Source: Alloprevotella sp. Lung230
GTDB lineage: Bacteria; Bacteroidota; Bacteroidia; Bacteroidales; Bacteroidaceae
Reading direction: 5' to 3'
NCBI RefSeq assembly: GCF_014385435.1
Contig: NZ_JACSUD010000005.1
Coordinates: 1 to 64,000 of the forward strand
Length of the DNA stretch: 64,000 nucleotides
Shown: in pieces, positions 25,461 through 35,171 of the stretch
How the letters are laid out: every line of letters starts with the position of its first letter
How positions within the stretch are numbered: position 1 is the first letter of the stretch
The notes under the pieces: generated by a model
Databases searched by the model: none
Seen by the model: only the letters and a program-made list of their open reading frames with translations
What the model was told of the DNA's origin: nothing
Position numbers and translations under genes: made by a program

Positions 25461-25986
25461 TAAATTGATTTTGTTGATTTTCCAGTAATAGTTTTTGAGT
25501 TCGGTAAAAGTTGTTTACTTTTACAGCGGAATTCATTTGGGAAATTCTTCTCGAAATACCATTCCTGTGTGAAGTTTCGGATATTCGCCCCCTTCGGGGA
25601 CGCAACGCCGTGCATGACGTCTGCCGTAGGTTCGTCTTCTTTCGTCCTCCTCGCCTACGGTTATTGAGATTGGCCCCTTCCCGGGACCTCATGCTGCACT
25701 CAATCACAGCGTATCATCCTCTCTCTTCACAGCTTTGCGTGTTGATAACGCCGCAGGACCGCCCCCAAAGGAGGTATCTCTGAATAGCCGTGGGTGAGGA
25801 GGACACCGCCCGAAGAACCTACGGAAAGCCATCCGCCGAACGAAACGCCCCCGACGGGGACGTCCTTCGGCCGAAGAACGACTCACGGCAGAAAACCGTC
25901 TCCCCCGAGCCTGCTCAAAGACTTCTCACTACATCGTGACGTACACACTTCATCCTGAAAATCAGTAATTTTCAAAATATAGTTTT

Positions 25987-28900
25987 ATGTATTCTCACTT
26001 CTCACACTTACGTTGGTATTGCCTGCTGCTGTTGGCAGCCGTGGCCACCATAGCGAGCGGTCAGGGATGTCCCGGCTTGTCGAAAGGAGATTTCACTGTC
26101 GAGCTTGATGCAGGCAACACTACCTGCAATCAGCCCGGAGTGGTGCACATTTCCTATCGAAATGCCGTGCGTGGGTTCACAAAACTCACCTATCAGTTCT
26201 CGACCGACCGTAACACTTACCCCATTGCCCAAGACGCACTCCCCAGCGAACGTGTTTCTGTGCCGCTCGACAACCACTGGAGCGAAGGAACGCCCATCTA
26301 CATTCGTGTCTTGGCCGAATGTCCCGGCCAGCGAGTGCCGCAAAGTGTAGGACTCGACAAACTTACCTACACGGAACTCACTGCGAGTCATCCACAAATT
26401 GTTGCCACGACCCAGTCTTCCAACGGCTGCACCGGTAAACAAGGTGTGATACGAGCACGTATCGGAGGTGTTACGGGATTCTCCAAAGCCTCTTACAGTC
26501 TTTATAAAGGGACGACATTGGCGCGTACCCTCTTCTCGGCCAAGCCCGCGAACTATGTAGAGTTCACAGGCTTGGCTGCCGGTACCTATCGTCTGGTGGC
26601 GAAACTCACTCCCTCCTGCACCATCGGAACGCCGCCCACAGCTCCTGCAGGAGCCACTTGGAGCGGTGGCGAACTCACCATCGAAAAGGAAGTCGTGGTG
26701 GATGTTTTCACGCTTGGAGCTTATGGTTATCCTGTTGTTGGAACTTGTCTGGGTCAAGTCTCTGCCGGTGTGTCGCGTGCCAACGGCATCACTTCGATGA
26801 CTTATGAGGTCCTTCCACGAGGTGGCGGCGCTCCATTAGCCACCGAAACCGTGACTGCACCTACTCCTAATCTAGGAAAAATCTTCGGAGCGCTTCCTGC
26901 GGGTGACTATACTCTCCATGCTACGGCCAACTGCGGTAGTGCCGAACTATCTGCTGATTTTACCGTAGGAACTGTAGAAATCGGTACGCTCAATGCCTGG
27001 GTAACGCGCCAGCCGCTCCCCACTTGCGGAGGCGGAAGTATTCAGGTTTATTTGCCGGGCGTTACGCTTACAGCTCCTGCAACGTTCCGTTTATTGGATG
27101 CAAGCAATAGTTTGGTCGAGACATTGACCACAACAGATACCTATGCCAAGTCCGGAGGAGTCGTCAATTTCAAAAACTTAGCCGAAGGCAAATATACTAT
27201 CGAGGCAGAGATGTGTGGAAGTCTCGTCCAGCGAAAGGAAGTTGAGCTAAAGGCGCAAGCACAACTCTATGTGGGTGCTCGAACCTATGCAAAAGGGATT
27301 TGTGCCGGCAGTGGAGGAGGTGAGCTTCAAATCAGTTTTAATCCTCAGTTGGATCAGTCTGGACAACTTGAAGTCTTTTATGCCGGTAGTTTGATACGTA
27401 CGATGCAAGTGGCTTCTGGCTGGCAAGGAACAAAATTGACGGGTCTTCCTGCGGGAGATTACAAGGCTCGCTTAACCTTGGCTTGTGGTGAGGTGATTGA
27501 GACAGAGACCGAATTGCGAGCAGACAATGTGCAATACAATCTCAATGCCCAACAAAGTTTTGCAGAACGATTCTGCACAGGCTATTTTATCACCCTTACT
27601 CCCAATATCTATAACAAACCTGAGATAAGACAGCTTTTTTTGGATGGTCGCTATGAAATCATACAAGGGAGCACGGTGGTAGCCTCAGGGCTTTACAGTG
27701 CTTATGATGAAAAAGTGGGTGTACAAGTACCGGCTCCCGGGAAATACACTGTCCGCCTTATTGCCTCTTGTGGAACGGTTTCTATGAAGACTGAAGTAGA
27801 GGTAAAGAAACCCACCTTGAAAGTTAGTGCATACGAAAGTACTGCTCCATCTCCTTGCGAAAGTGATGGAAAAGCGCGTATCGATACCCAATTAGATAAT
27901 AATAATTACACCGCTAACAATGCAAAACTTTCCAAGTTATTCACTTGGAGTCTCGAAAAGGATGGTACCCCTTATACTCCGGAGTATATACAATATTATG
28001 ATCAATCAGGTTCTTACTTCAGCATTGAACTCGAGCGACTTCCTGTGGGAACTTACAAAGTTAAGGTTAGTTCAATATGCGATCCGACTCTGAAAGATGA
28101 ATCCACTTTTGTTGTCACAGCGAAGGCTAAATTTTCCAATACTTTGGAAAACGTGAAAGTTTTTCCCGCTTGCGGTAATCTTACGCTCGGTGGGCTAGAG
28201 AATGATAATATTAACCTACCTGCCGGTACTAATCAAGTAACAGCCAAAGTGATAAATCGAGATACGGGAGTAGAGGTCTTTTCTGAAAGTAGAAATCGAA
28301 CAGGTAGCTCTTATGATCCTCCTCTTGAGAAGAAACTACCCGTGGGTAACTATCGTTTAGAAGTGCAACCTTATGGTTATTGCTCTTCCTATCCTTTGTT
28401 TACCTATGAATTTACAATTCCCAATCAAACTGAGCCTTTTGAGAATATAGACTTCAACAGTGGAGAAAGTCCTAACACTTGGAATGCTCCCATCATCAAG
28501 GGGACGGCTCCATGTGCCAGCACAGGAAGCCTTCAAGTGGGTATGAGAGACTATTCGAACAAACTCCCGGCTGTCATTTCCTCCATACAATTCATTCTAA
28601 CTCCGGAAAATGGAGGTACCCCCCAAACCTTGTCGATGAACAGTAAAGATGGGTATGTGAAATTCCAAAATCTGGCGGCCGGAGACTATAAACTCAATAT
28701 GCTTATTGATGGGGCAGACTGCTTCAAGACTTTGAAAGTCACGATTCCCACCTCCTTAGAAGACATTCCGGTTTTAGCAGCGGTCGATCCTGTCGTCAAT
28801 GAATGTCCCCGTCAGCGTGGAGCTACATTTAAGATTGAAGGAAACAATTCCTTCGTTCAGTCGAAGCCGAAAATCTGTAAAGTCTGGATGTGGGATGATG

Positions 28901-31900
28901 CCACTAAAAAATATGTAGAACAGCTTTCTCAGACGATTCCTCCAGGACAATTCGAAACGTACTTCCCCAATATTCCCAACTACACGGGCACGCAAGCTTC
29001 CAACAACCCTTGGAGCATGCCTTTCGGGGTGGCTTGGCCCTATATGCTCACGGTGGATATGTGCGGAGAAACGATTTATAAAACCTATGCGGCGAGTACC
29101 AACGCCGGTGCTCCTATGGCTAAGATTACCCATACGGATGTCACTCTAGCCAAACAAGGAACGATTACTGTACGAGCATTAACAACGCAACAGAACAACC
29201 CCAACTATTTTTATCCTATCGGACAGAAGGATAAAATAGAATGGACGGTAACCAATACAGCAGGTACGGAAACGTTTACCAAAACAGTAAAGGCTACCGA
29301 CAGCTACACCTTTACCGGAATTCCTGAGGGTACTTACAACATCACAGGTGTTTACAAGATAGACCAATGTGAGGCGACTTATCCTCTGAATATGGGTTGG
29401 CCGGTTACGCCTACCGTCATCAAGCCGGGTACAGTGTTGGCTAAAATCACCGGAGTGAATGGTGATTGCGATGCCAATGCACAACTAAAATTGGCATTGC
29501 AGGATCCCACAGGAGTTACTAAGGTTACCTATTTTGTCAAAAATACGAAGACCGGAACTGAAACCGTAATCTCGACTACGACACCGGCCGTGGAGAAGGT
29601 GATAACCGGATTGGATGCAGCCACTTATAATATCAGAGTAGAAAGTGAAGTACCCACCGGGGCAACCTTGACAACCTACACAGACAATGTGTCCGTAACG
29701 CTGACCACCTCTTCTCCTTATATGACGATTGTTCAGGATGTTAGGCGGACTCGTCCTTCTTTCAAAAATTGTGCTACGGGCTATTTGGCTTTCCGTTTCC
29801 AAAAGGATTACTCCGATCAATACTCTGGCTATCTTCCCTATTTTATTGATGATGCAGAGTATCATTTCCGTATCACAGCAGCTCCTCCAGGAGTCACTGT
29901 GCCACAAGATATTGTTCTGGACCATCCTTGGAAAGGTCAAGGAAACACATATGGATATTGGGATCATGATGATCTCGCCAAGTATGGTAGCTACAATATC
30001 ACTCCGATGCGCAATTTACCTGCGGGCAAATATAAGGTTGAGGTCACCAATCGTTGTAAGACTGCGATTGTCGACTGTGAAATTCCGGAAAGTGACAATC
30101 TTCCTAATTTTAATAGTTGGTATGGACATTGTGGATTATCTAGGTTAAGATTTCAACCGAAGAATGATGGTAAATACTATGCAGATTATAGACCTTTCAT
30201 AGGCACAGGTTCTACGGACATACTTTGGGATGATTTGTTGACTTTTGATTTTCACGCCACAACGGGTACAGTTCTTTCAGGAGTCCCATATATCAATGAG
30301 GATTACAATGGGCGCAGTAATTCAGCCTCTACTGTAGTCTATAATTTTCGTCCTTGGCTTTTGGATAAGATCACTCTGAAGGCCAAATGTGGTGGAATTC
30401 CAGATGTCGAATACCCCTTAAATTTCAATGTTTGTGGAGGAGACTTTTGTGGCGAATTGACTTTCTCTTATGACCTTTCAGCTTACAAAGGGGTTGAGGA
30501 TCTCACTTTGCTCATCGAGGAGCTACCAACCACTCATTGGGATTATTTGACCGGAAAAATGGTTAAAACTCCCGGAGCGGAGATTAGACGTGTGCCTCAT
30601 TGGCAAGGAGGTATTTACAACTTTGGCCCTCTTTCACGTACTGTCTATGTACGCATTGTTACTGCCGATGGGTATAATATTGTAGAAGCAGATATGACCC
30701 CGAGGAGTTCTACGGCATCAGTTTACCACAATTACACCTATTCGTATTGTGATGGATATACAATAAGTACATATGATAGTAAGGATTGCCAGCGTAAAAC
30801 ATATATAAGCATACAGAAAGATGATGCTGCTCATACAGAAATAGAGCGTTCGCCCTTGCTGTTTGATCATAAAGCATGGGAACCTAAAACCCATTTGCAA
30901 TATGGTGAAAACTATGTTGTGGTTTCTATGGATGAACATGGGACACCGCAGGCCACCCAAAAGTTTAAATACGATAATCGCACCTTTGTTGCTGGCTATA
31001 AGTTTAGCAACTATTGTGATTATCCCAACTCATCTTGCCAAAATGATGGGCAAGGAAACAATGTTTGTAGTTATACACCAGAATGGGTAGAGTTGATTCC
31101 TCCATCAGGATATGGAGCTCCTCCACTTAACATGGAATGGTATGTTCCTGAAGATATTGCCTTTACGGTGGTGCTGAATGGACGTAGATATACTGCTAAA
31201 CCCTACTATCGTCCGTGGGGTAATGCAGGGAATAACAGTTATGTTCATTGGACAAGAGTAACAGATTACTTGGGAAATACCAGCTCTAGTGAACCCCGTA
31301 TACAGTTGAAATGGACCTACGAAGAAGGAGGAGTGACTTATGAAGATAAGCCCAAATTTGATATCGGATCCTCTTTCACTGCAACTGCGACGAGTGCAAC
31401 TTGTGGAACCAAATCTGTACCAGGCATAACTTCACTCCGTGGTACAATCTATGTAGATGGGACTGGAAGTTGGCAGCAAACCTGTACCGGATGGGATTAC
31501 TATCCTCCATCATGGGTTACTTACAAGGATGGGAGTGGGCATAGCCATGGTTATAGTGTCTATCAATACTACAACAACGGTAATTGGGTAAGTGTCGGTA
31601 CGCCGCTTGCTGTCCCAAAGACTTCATCAAGAGTCCAACTCCAATTTAAGGGCAGTTATGAGTGCGAAATGTACTATAGTACAGATCTTGTCTACAAGGA
31701 TCACTACGTAAAGGCTTCGGAAAGCGTGTCTTACTTCTGCTCGAGCAGCAATAAAGGACAAATCTACGTGGCGGCTACCTCGGGTAATCCTCCTTATCGA
31801 TTTGATTTGTTGGACGGCGATGAGGAAAGTTCGCCCGTGGTGATGACCCTAACCAGTCCCAACGAAAGTCCGGTGCTCTTCGAATATGGTGATGTGGGTA

Positions 31901-32853
31901 AGAAGTATCGCATCAATGTCTACGACAAATGCAACAACCTGCGTATCGCCTACCATACTACCGTAGTATCGACCGGAGACTTGGCCTATCAGCTGAGTGG
32001 AAAGAAAGAGTTTTGCGCAGAAGAGAACATGGATCTCGTCGGACAATACATCCCAGGAGCGATATACACTTGGACTTTGCCCGATGGCTCTACGAGATCC
32101 GGACAGATTCTCTCTCTCGGTCCTGCTCGGACAGCACTGGCGGGGCGATATACCATTGATATCCTGCCGCCGAACTGTGCCAGCCACATCACCTCTACCT
32201 ACGACGTTACGGTGAAAGGCATCACTCAGCCGGCTTGGTTTGCTCCCTCCCAGACCATCTGTCAGGGTAATCCTGTGACCTATGCCCCGGGGCCTTCTAT
32301 CGTAGAGACGAAGACTCCGACGACGACCACACCGGGTACGCCGAAGTATCAATGGCAGATGGCAGTAGGCACGGGAGAGTTTGCCGATATTGCCGGTGCC
32401 ACCCATGAAAGCTATACCTATCCGGCAGATATGGCTGGTACGTACCGCTTCCGCCGTATGACCACCTATGTGGGCTGCTCCACACAAACGGGTGTGGCGC
32501 AGTTGACGGTGCAACCCGGACCTTCACAGTCGCCCTCGCCCGACGAGTTGAATGTCTCGGTGCGAAAAGGAGCACAGTTTACTCTCACAGCCGGCTACAC
32601 CCAAACGGGTGGTGTTCCAGTGGACTATAAATGGGAACGCAGTCCGGACGGCGTCACATGGACGACTGTGGGTACGAGCGAACTCTATACAGAAACGAGC
32701 AAGTTCAAGCAGCGTAAGATGTACTACCGCCGCACGATAGCCCCTCAATCAGGAATCGGCTGTCAGAGTGTAACCCCCACTATCACTGTCACTTTCAAGG
32801 GAGGTTCGGCAGCACGTATCAACCCCCATCTGCGCCTGCGTGTACCAGAATAA
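25987..32853 (+). CDS. Giant secreted Ig-like/SprB-like modular protein (2288 aa)
   Basis: A signal peptide (about 1-25, ending IASGQ) is followed by many modules of roughly 80-110 residues. Each ends in a turn such as LAAGTYRLVAK, LPAGDYTLHA, LPAGDYKARL or LPAGKYKVEV, next to a Cys-Gly. This strand-turn pattern is that of Ig-like and SprB-type repeats in Bacteroidota adhesins. The C-terminal third has PKD/Ig-like domains with YQWQMAVGTGEF and YKWERSPDGVTW blocks. No T9SS C-terminal signal, anchor or enzyme is evident; it ends in RLRVPE. The middle (about 27.3-31.7 kb) looks more A+T-rich than both ends, suggesting mosaic origin. It is probably a surface adhesin or matrix protein, paired with the gene at 32963. 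Confidence 0.75.
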   Translation: MYSHFSHLRWYCLLLLAAVATIASGQGCPGLSKGDFTVELDAGNTTCNQPGVVHISYRNAVRGFTKLTYQFSTDRNTYPIAQDALPSERVSVPLDNHWSEGTPIYIRVLAECPGQRVPQSVGLDKLTYTELTASHPQIVATTQSSNGCTGKQGVIRARIGGVTGFSKASYSLYKGTTLARTLFSAKPANYVEFTGLAAGTYRLVAKLTPSCTIGTPPTAPAGATWSGGELTIEKEVVVDVFTLGAYGYPVVGTCLGQVSAGVSRANGITSMTYEVLPRGGGAPLATETVTAPTPNLGKIFGALPAGDYTLHATANCGSAELSADFTVGTVEIGTLNAWVTRQPLPTCGGGSIQVYLPGVTLTAPATFRLLDASNSLVETLTTTDTYAKSGGVVNFKNLAEGKYTIEAEMCGSLVQRKEVELKAQAQLYVGARTYAKGICAGSGGGELQISFNPQLDQSGQLEVFYAGSLIRTMQVASGWQGTKLTGLPAGDYKARLTLACGEVIETETELRADNVQYNLNAQQSFAERFCTGYFITLTPNIYNKPEIRQLFLDGRYEIIQGSTVVASGLYSAYDEKVGVQVPAPGKYTVRLIASCGTVSMKTEVEVKKPTLKVSAYESTAPSPCESDGKARIDTQLDNNNYTANNAKLSKLFTWSLEKDGTPYTPEYIQYYDQSGSYFSIELERLPVGTYKVKVSSICDPTLKDESTFVVTAKAKFSNTLENVKVFPACGNLTLGGLENDNINLPAGTNQVTAKVINRDTGVEVFSESRNRTGSSYDPPLEKKLPVGNYRLEVQPYGYCSSYPLFTYEFTIPNQTEPFENIDFNSGESPNTWNAPIIKGTAPCASTGSLQVGMRDYSNKLPAVISSIQFILTPENGGTPQTLSMNSKDGYVKFQNLAAGDYKLNMLIDGADCFKTLKVTIPTSLEDIPVLAAVDPVVNECPRQRGATFKIEGNNSFVQSKPKICKVWMWDDATKKYVEQLSQTIPPGQFETYFPNIPNYTGTQASNNPWSMPFGVAWPYMLTVDMCGETIYKTYAASTNAGAPMAKITHTDVTLAKQGTITVRALTTQQNNPNYFYPIGQKDKIEWTVTNTAGTETFTKTVKATDSYTFTGIPEGTYNITGVYKIDQCEATYPLNMGWPVTPTVIKPGTVLAKITGVNGDCDANAQLKLALQDPTGVTKVTYFVKNTKTGTETVISTTTPAVEKVITGLDAATYNIRVESEVPTGATLTTYTDNVSVTLTTSSPYMTIVQDVRRTRPSFKNCATGYLAFRFQKDYSDQYSGYLPYFIDDAEYHFRITAAPPGVTVPQDIVLDHPWKGQGNTYGYWDHDDLAKYGSYNITPMRNLPAGKYKVEVTNRCKTAIVDCEIPESDNLPNFNSWYGHCGLSRLRFQPKNDGKYYADYRPFIGTGSTDILWDDLLTFDFHATTGTVLSGVPYINEDYNGRSNSASTVVYNFRPWLLDKITLKAKCGGIPDVEYPLNFNVCGGDFCGELTFSYDLSAYKGVEDLTLLIEELPTTHWDYLTGKMVKTPGAEIRRVPHWQGGIYNFGPLSRTVYVRIVTADGYNIVEADMTPRSSTASVYHNYTYSYCDGYTISTYDSKDCQRKTYISIQKDDAAHTEIERSPLLFDHKAWEPKTHLQYGENYVVVSMDEHGTPQATQKFKYDNRTFVAGYKFSNYCDYPNSSCQNDGQGNNVCSYTPEWVELIPPSGYGAPPLNMEWYVPEDIAFTVVLNGRRYTAKPYYRPWGNAGNNSYVHWTRVTDYLGNTSSSEPRIQLKWTYEEGGVTYEDKPKFDIGSSFTATATSATCGTKSVPGITSLRGTIYVDGTGSWQQTCTGWDYYPPSWVTYKDGSGHSHGYSVYQYYNNGNWVSVGTPLAVPKTSSRVQLQFKGSYECEMYYSTDLVYKDHYVKASESVSYFCSSSNKGQIYVAATSGNPPYRFDLLDGDEESSPVVMTLTSPNESPVLFEYGDVGKKYRINVYDKCNNLRIAYHTTVVSTGDLAYQLSGKKEFCAEENMDLVGQYIPGAIYTWTLPDGSTRSGQILSLGPARTALAGRYTIDILPPNCASHITSTYDVTVKGITQPAWFAPSQTICQGNPVTYAPGPSIVETKTPTTTTPGTPKYQWQMAVGTGEFADIAGATHESYTYPADMAGTYRFRRMTTYVGCSTQTGVAQLTVQPGPSQSPSPDELNVSVRKGAQFTLTAGYTQTGGVPVDYKWERSPDGVTWTTVGTSELYTETSKFKQRKMYYRRTIAPQSGIGCQSVTPTITVTFKGGSAARINPHLRLRVPE

Positions 32854-32857
32854 TCCC

Positions 32858-32920
32858 TCCTTGTGAGATATAGGCCGTTTCAGCACATAATGTGCTGAGC
32901 TGCCTATTGTCTCACGAGGG
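32858..32920. terminator. Compound stem-loop between the giant gene and its partner
   Basis: The inner arms AGCACA and TGTGCT close a 3-nt loop. Outer pairing includes TAGGC with GCCTA, GTGAGA (32863-32868) with TCTCAC (32910-32915), and CCCTC with GAGGG. There is no T-run after it, so it may lower or process downstream transcript instead of ending it. Confidence 0.5.
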
Positions 32921-32962
32921 CCAATCAGAACAAAATGTCTCACTCAAATTCTCATACACAAA

Positions 32963-33574
32963 ATGAAACTCAAAATTTTCAGCCTCTTTGCCGGACTTCT
33001 CTTTTCCTTGACAGCCTTGGCACAAAATGAACGTGTGGGTGTCAACACTCGCACCCCGACAGAAGATATGGACGTGAAGGGCAGTTTGCGCATCCAAACC
33101 TTGCCCAAAACCGGAGAGGGCATCAACACCGATGCGGCAGGCAACTACGACGCCACAAAGTCGAACCTCTATGCCCCCGATCGGGTGCTGGTGGCCGACG
33201 ACCATGGCGTAGTGGGAATGATGAACGCCGTGTGGCCTCTCTTCTTCTACATGCCCAGCATCGTAATTCCCACCGACACGAGCGACCCTGCCTATGACGG
33301 TACCTCAACTTTTGAAATCGACCTCTACCAGAAATATTTCGATCAGTTTACCCCCTCTTTTCCCGCCTCCAGTGCGCAGAACCCGGGTGCAACGAGTACA
33401 CTTCCCGTTTTGGCACGCACCGAGTTGGACTACTTCGTGACGTACTATGACAATACCGTCTTCAACAATGTCCAAGTGGACGACAACGGACATCTGCGCT
33501 ATTCCCTCATCAATCCTGCCTCTCCCGATGTGACGGAGAAGACGTTTATGAATGTGGTGTTCCGTCGTAAATAA
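32963..33574 (+). CDS. Small secreted protein with tail-fibre-like N-terminus
   Basis: A 203-residue protein with a signal peptide (about 1-20, ending ALAQ). After it comes RVGVNTRTPTEDMDVKGSLRI, a motif like the start of tail-spike or trimeric-adhesin proteins, where GVNTxxPxxxLDVxG repeats are common in Bacteroidota secreted proteins. The rest (VLVADDHGVVGMMN, then a beta-rich domain ending NVVFRRK) resembles no enzyme I know. It lies 109 bp after the giant modular gene on the same strand, separated only by a stem-loop, so the pair may act together at the cell surface. Function unknown. Confidence 0.75.
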   Translation: MKLKIFSLFAGLLFSLTALAQNERVGVNTRTPTEDMDVKGSLRIQTLPKTGEGINTDAAGNYDATKSNLYAPDRVLVADDHGVVGMMNAVWPLFFYMPSIVIPTDTSDPAYDGTSTFEIDLYQKYFDQFTPSFPASSAQNPGATSTLPVLARTELDYFVTYYDNTVFNNVQVDDNGHLRYSLINPASPDVTEKTFMNVVFRRK

Positions 33575-33769
33575 GCAGGACGAGCACAATTTGTGAAGGC
33601 ACACGTCTTCCCAGATGCACCTTACTTTCAGCCGTAGCCATTGGCATCCCTTCGATGAAATCGTTTGAGAAGCGATAAATAATGTGTGAGAGACATCGAA
33701 GCTGCACAATGCGCTACGGCTTTTTTTGTCCGAAAAAGTGAGGCTGATTATGTTTCCGCCTGCATGACT

Positions 33770-33867
33770 TAAGTAGGTGTTCTGAATTGATTGAAACAAA
33801 TATAGTATCAAATGGAGAGAACTACCTACAACTAAGATAACTACGATTGATTTTGAACACCTACTTA
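33770..33867. mobile_element. MITE-like element, copy 2 (98 bp)
   Basis: It has the same 13-bp terminal repeats as the element at 5926-6122: TAAGTAGGTGTTC (33770-33782) and GAACACCTACTTA (33855-33867). The inner sequence is shorter but collinear at the right end (AACTAAGAT..CTACGATTGATTTT). The inner CAAATATAGTATCAA is the reverse complement of a block near the left end of copy 1. It looks like an internally deleted relative. It lies 51 bp upstream of the gal operon promoter. Confidence 0.7.
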
Positions 33868-33917
33868 TCCTTTTGCTGCAAAAAAAGAATGGGCATGACA
33901 TTTTTTAGAAGCAAAGT

Positions 33918-33948
33918 TTTGTGCGAATGAAAGTTTTTCGTAGATTTG
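33918..33948 (+). promoter_or_regulatory. Promoter of the galactose operon
   Basis: TTTG (33918-33921), 19 nt, then TAGATTTG (33941-33948) is a full match to the Bacteroidota promoter. The leader to galM is about 80 nt. No obvious operator palindrome was identified. Confidence 0.75.
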
Positions 33949-34036
33949 CAATACAAAGTAAACAATTCTCCACCAATGTAAGGGGGAATGCTCAAGGCTT
34001 TGGCCGAAAAGCAACCCTAAGAAAAATCTAAAAGTC

Positions 34037-35119
34037 ATGGAAAATAAAGCAATCAGCGGACTTAAAGCAGCCGATTTCCAAAAGGAAATTGGTGGAAAGA
34101 AGGTGGATCTCTTCTTCCTGCGCAATGCGAATGGCTACGAAGTGGCAGTCACAAATTATGGCGGCACTATCGTAGCCATTATGGTACCCGACCGTCAAGG
34201 CAACTTGGCCAATGTCATTCAAGGACACGACAACATTGACGATTGTGTCAACTCTCCCGAACCCTTCCTCTCGACTTTGGTGGGGCGCTATGGCAATCGT
34301 ATCTGCCATGGAAAGTTTCACCTCAATGGAAAAGTCTACAACCTCTCCGTCAACAACGGTCCCAATCACCTCCATGGAGGCCCAACGGGATTTCATGCCC
34401 GTGTTTGGGATGCTGAGCAGATTGGCAAGCAGACGCTCGTGCTGCGCTACGTTTCGGCCTACTATGAAGAGGGATTTCCCGGCGAATTGTCGATGACCGT
34501 ACGCTATACCTGGACGGACGAGAACGAACTGGTCATTGACTATCGGGGCACGACGAACAAAAAGACCATTGTCAATATGACCAGCCATGGTTTCTTCTCG
34601 CTCCAAGGTATCGGCAATCCCACCCCTTCGGCCATGGACACAATTTGCGAAATCAACGCCGACTTCTTCATCCCTATCGATGAGAACAGCATTCCTACGG
34701 GCGAAATCCGAAAGGTGGAGGGTACGCCCTTCGACTTCCGCACTCCCTACGTTGTGGGGCAGCGCATTGACGAGGTCACCGACGAACAAATCAAGCATGG
34801 AGCCGGCTACGACCATTGCTTTGTGCTCAACAAGAAAGAGGTTGGCGAACTCTCTTTTGCCGCCAAAATCACAGAACCGAACTCCGGGCGCACGATGGAA
34901 GTCTACACCACCGAACCCGGTGTGCAGTTTTATTCCGACAACTGGGCTGATGGCTATCGCGGTCAGCACGGCGCAACGTTCGGCCGACGTTCGGCCTTGT
35001 GCTTCGAAGCGCAGCACTTCCCCGACAGTCCCAACCACCCCCATTTCCCCAGCGTGGTGCTCAACCCCGGTGAAGTGTATCTCCAAAAGACTATTTATAA
35101 GTTTGGTACGGACCAATAA
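34037..35119 (+). CDS. galM: Aldose 1-epimerase (galactose mutarotase)
   Basis: A 360-residue galactose mutarotase converting beta- to alpha-D-galactose for GalK. Catalytic and binding segments are present: NHLHGGPTGFHARVW (catalytic His), MTSHGFFSLQG, GAGYDHCFVL, and EPGVQFYSDNW with the general-base Glu. There is no signal peptide, so it is cytosolic. It is first in the operon with the sugar permease and galK. Confidence 0.95.
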   Translation: MENKAISGLKAADFQKEIGGKKVDLFFLRNANGYEVAVTNYGGTIVAIMVPDRQGNLANVIQGHDNIDDCVNSPEPFLSTLVGRYGNRICHGKFHLNGKVYNLSVNNGPNHLHGGPTGFHARVWDAEQIGKQTLVLRYVSAYYEEGFPGELSMTVRYTWTDENELVIDYRGTTNKKTIVNMTSHGFFSLQGIGNPTPSAMDTICEINADFFIPIDENSIPTGEIRKVEGTPFDFRTPYVVGQRIDEVTDEQIKHGAGYDHCFVLNKKEVGELSFAAKITEPNSGRTMEVYTTEPGVQFYSDNWADGYRGQHGATFGRRSALCFEAQHFPDSPNHPHFPSVVLNPGEVYLQKTIYKFGTDQ

Positions 35120-35171
35120 ATGAAATTCAATTACTTCAAATCTATAATCCTTTAATCTTCAACAACCTCAA

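Larger units (their letters stand above)
24997..25986. other. Long non-coding stretch before the giant surface-protein gene
   Basis: About 1 kb without a convincing gene. It holds a 22-nt array (25048-25157), a TACTTTTG -7-like box (25277-25284), a G9 homopolymer (25452-25460), and an inverted repeat GTAAAAGT/ACTTTTAC at about 25503-25523. From about 25580 to 25920 it becomes G+C-rich, with small CCCC/GGGG hairpins (CCCCCTTCGGGGA, CCCCGACGGGG). Short open frames there lack any family resemblance. The last 60 bp are A+T-rich and should contain the promoter of the next gene, though no clean consensus is visible. Confidence 0.6.

Noticed and set aside
25511-25783. 90-codon open frame in the G+C-rich intergenic stretch
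   Set aside because: No ribosome-binding context, no family pattern, and the sequence is dominated by small hairpins.
32858-32920. Classical rho-independent terminator after the giant gene
   Set aside because: The hairpin is real, but no T-run follows on either strand, so full termination is not supported; it is listed as a compound stem-loop only.
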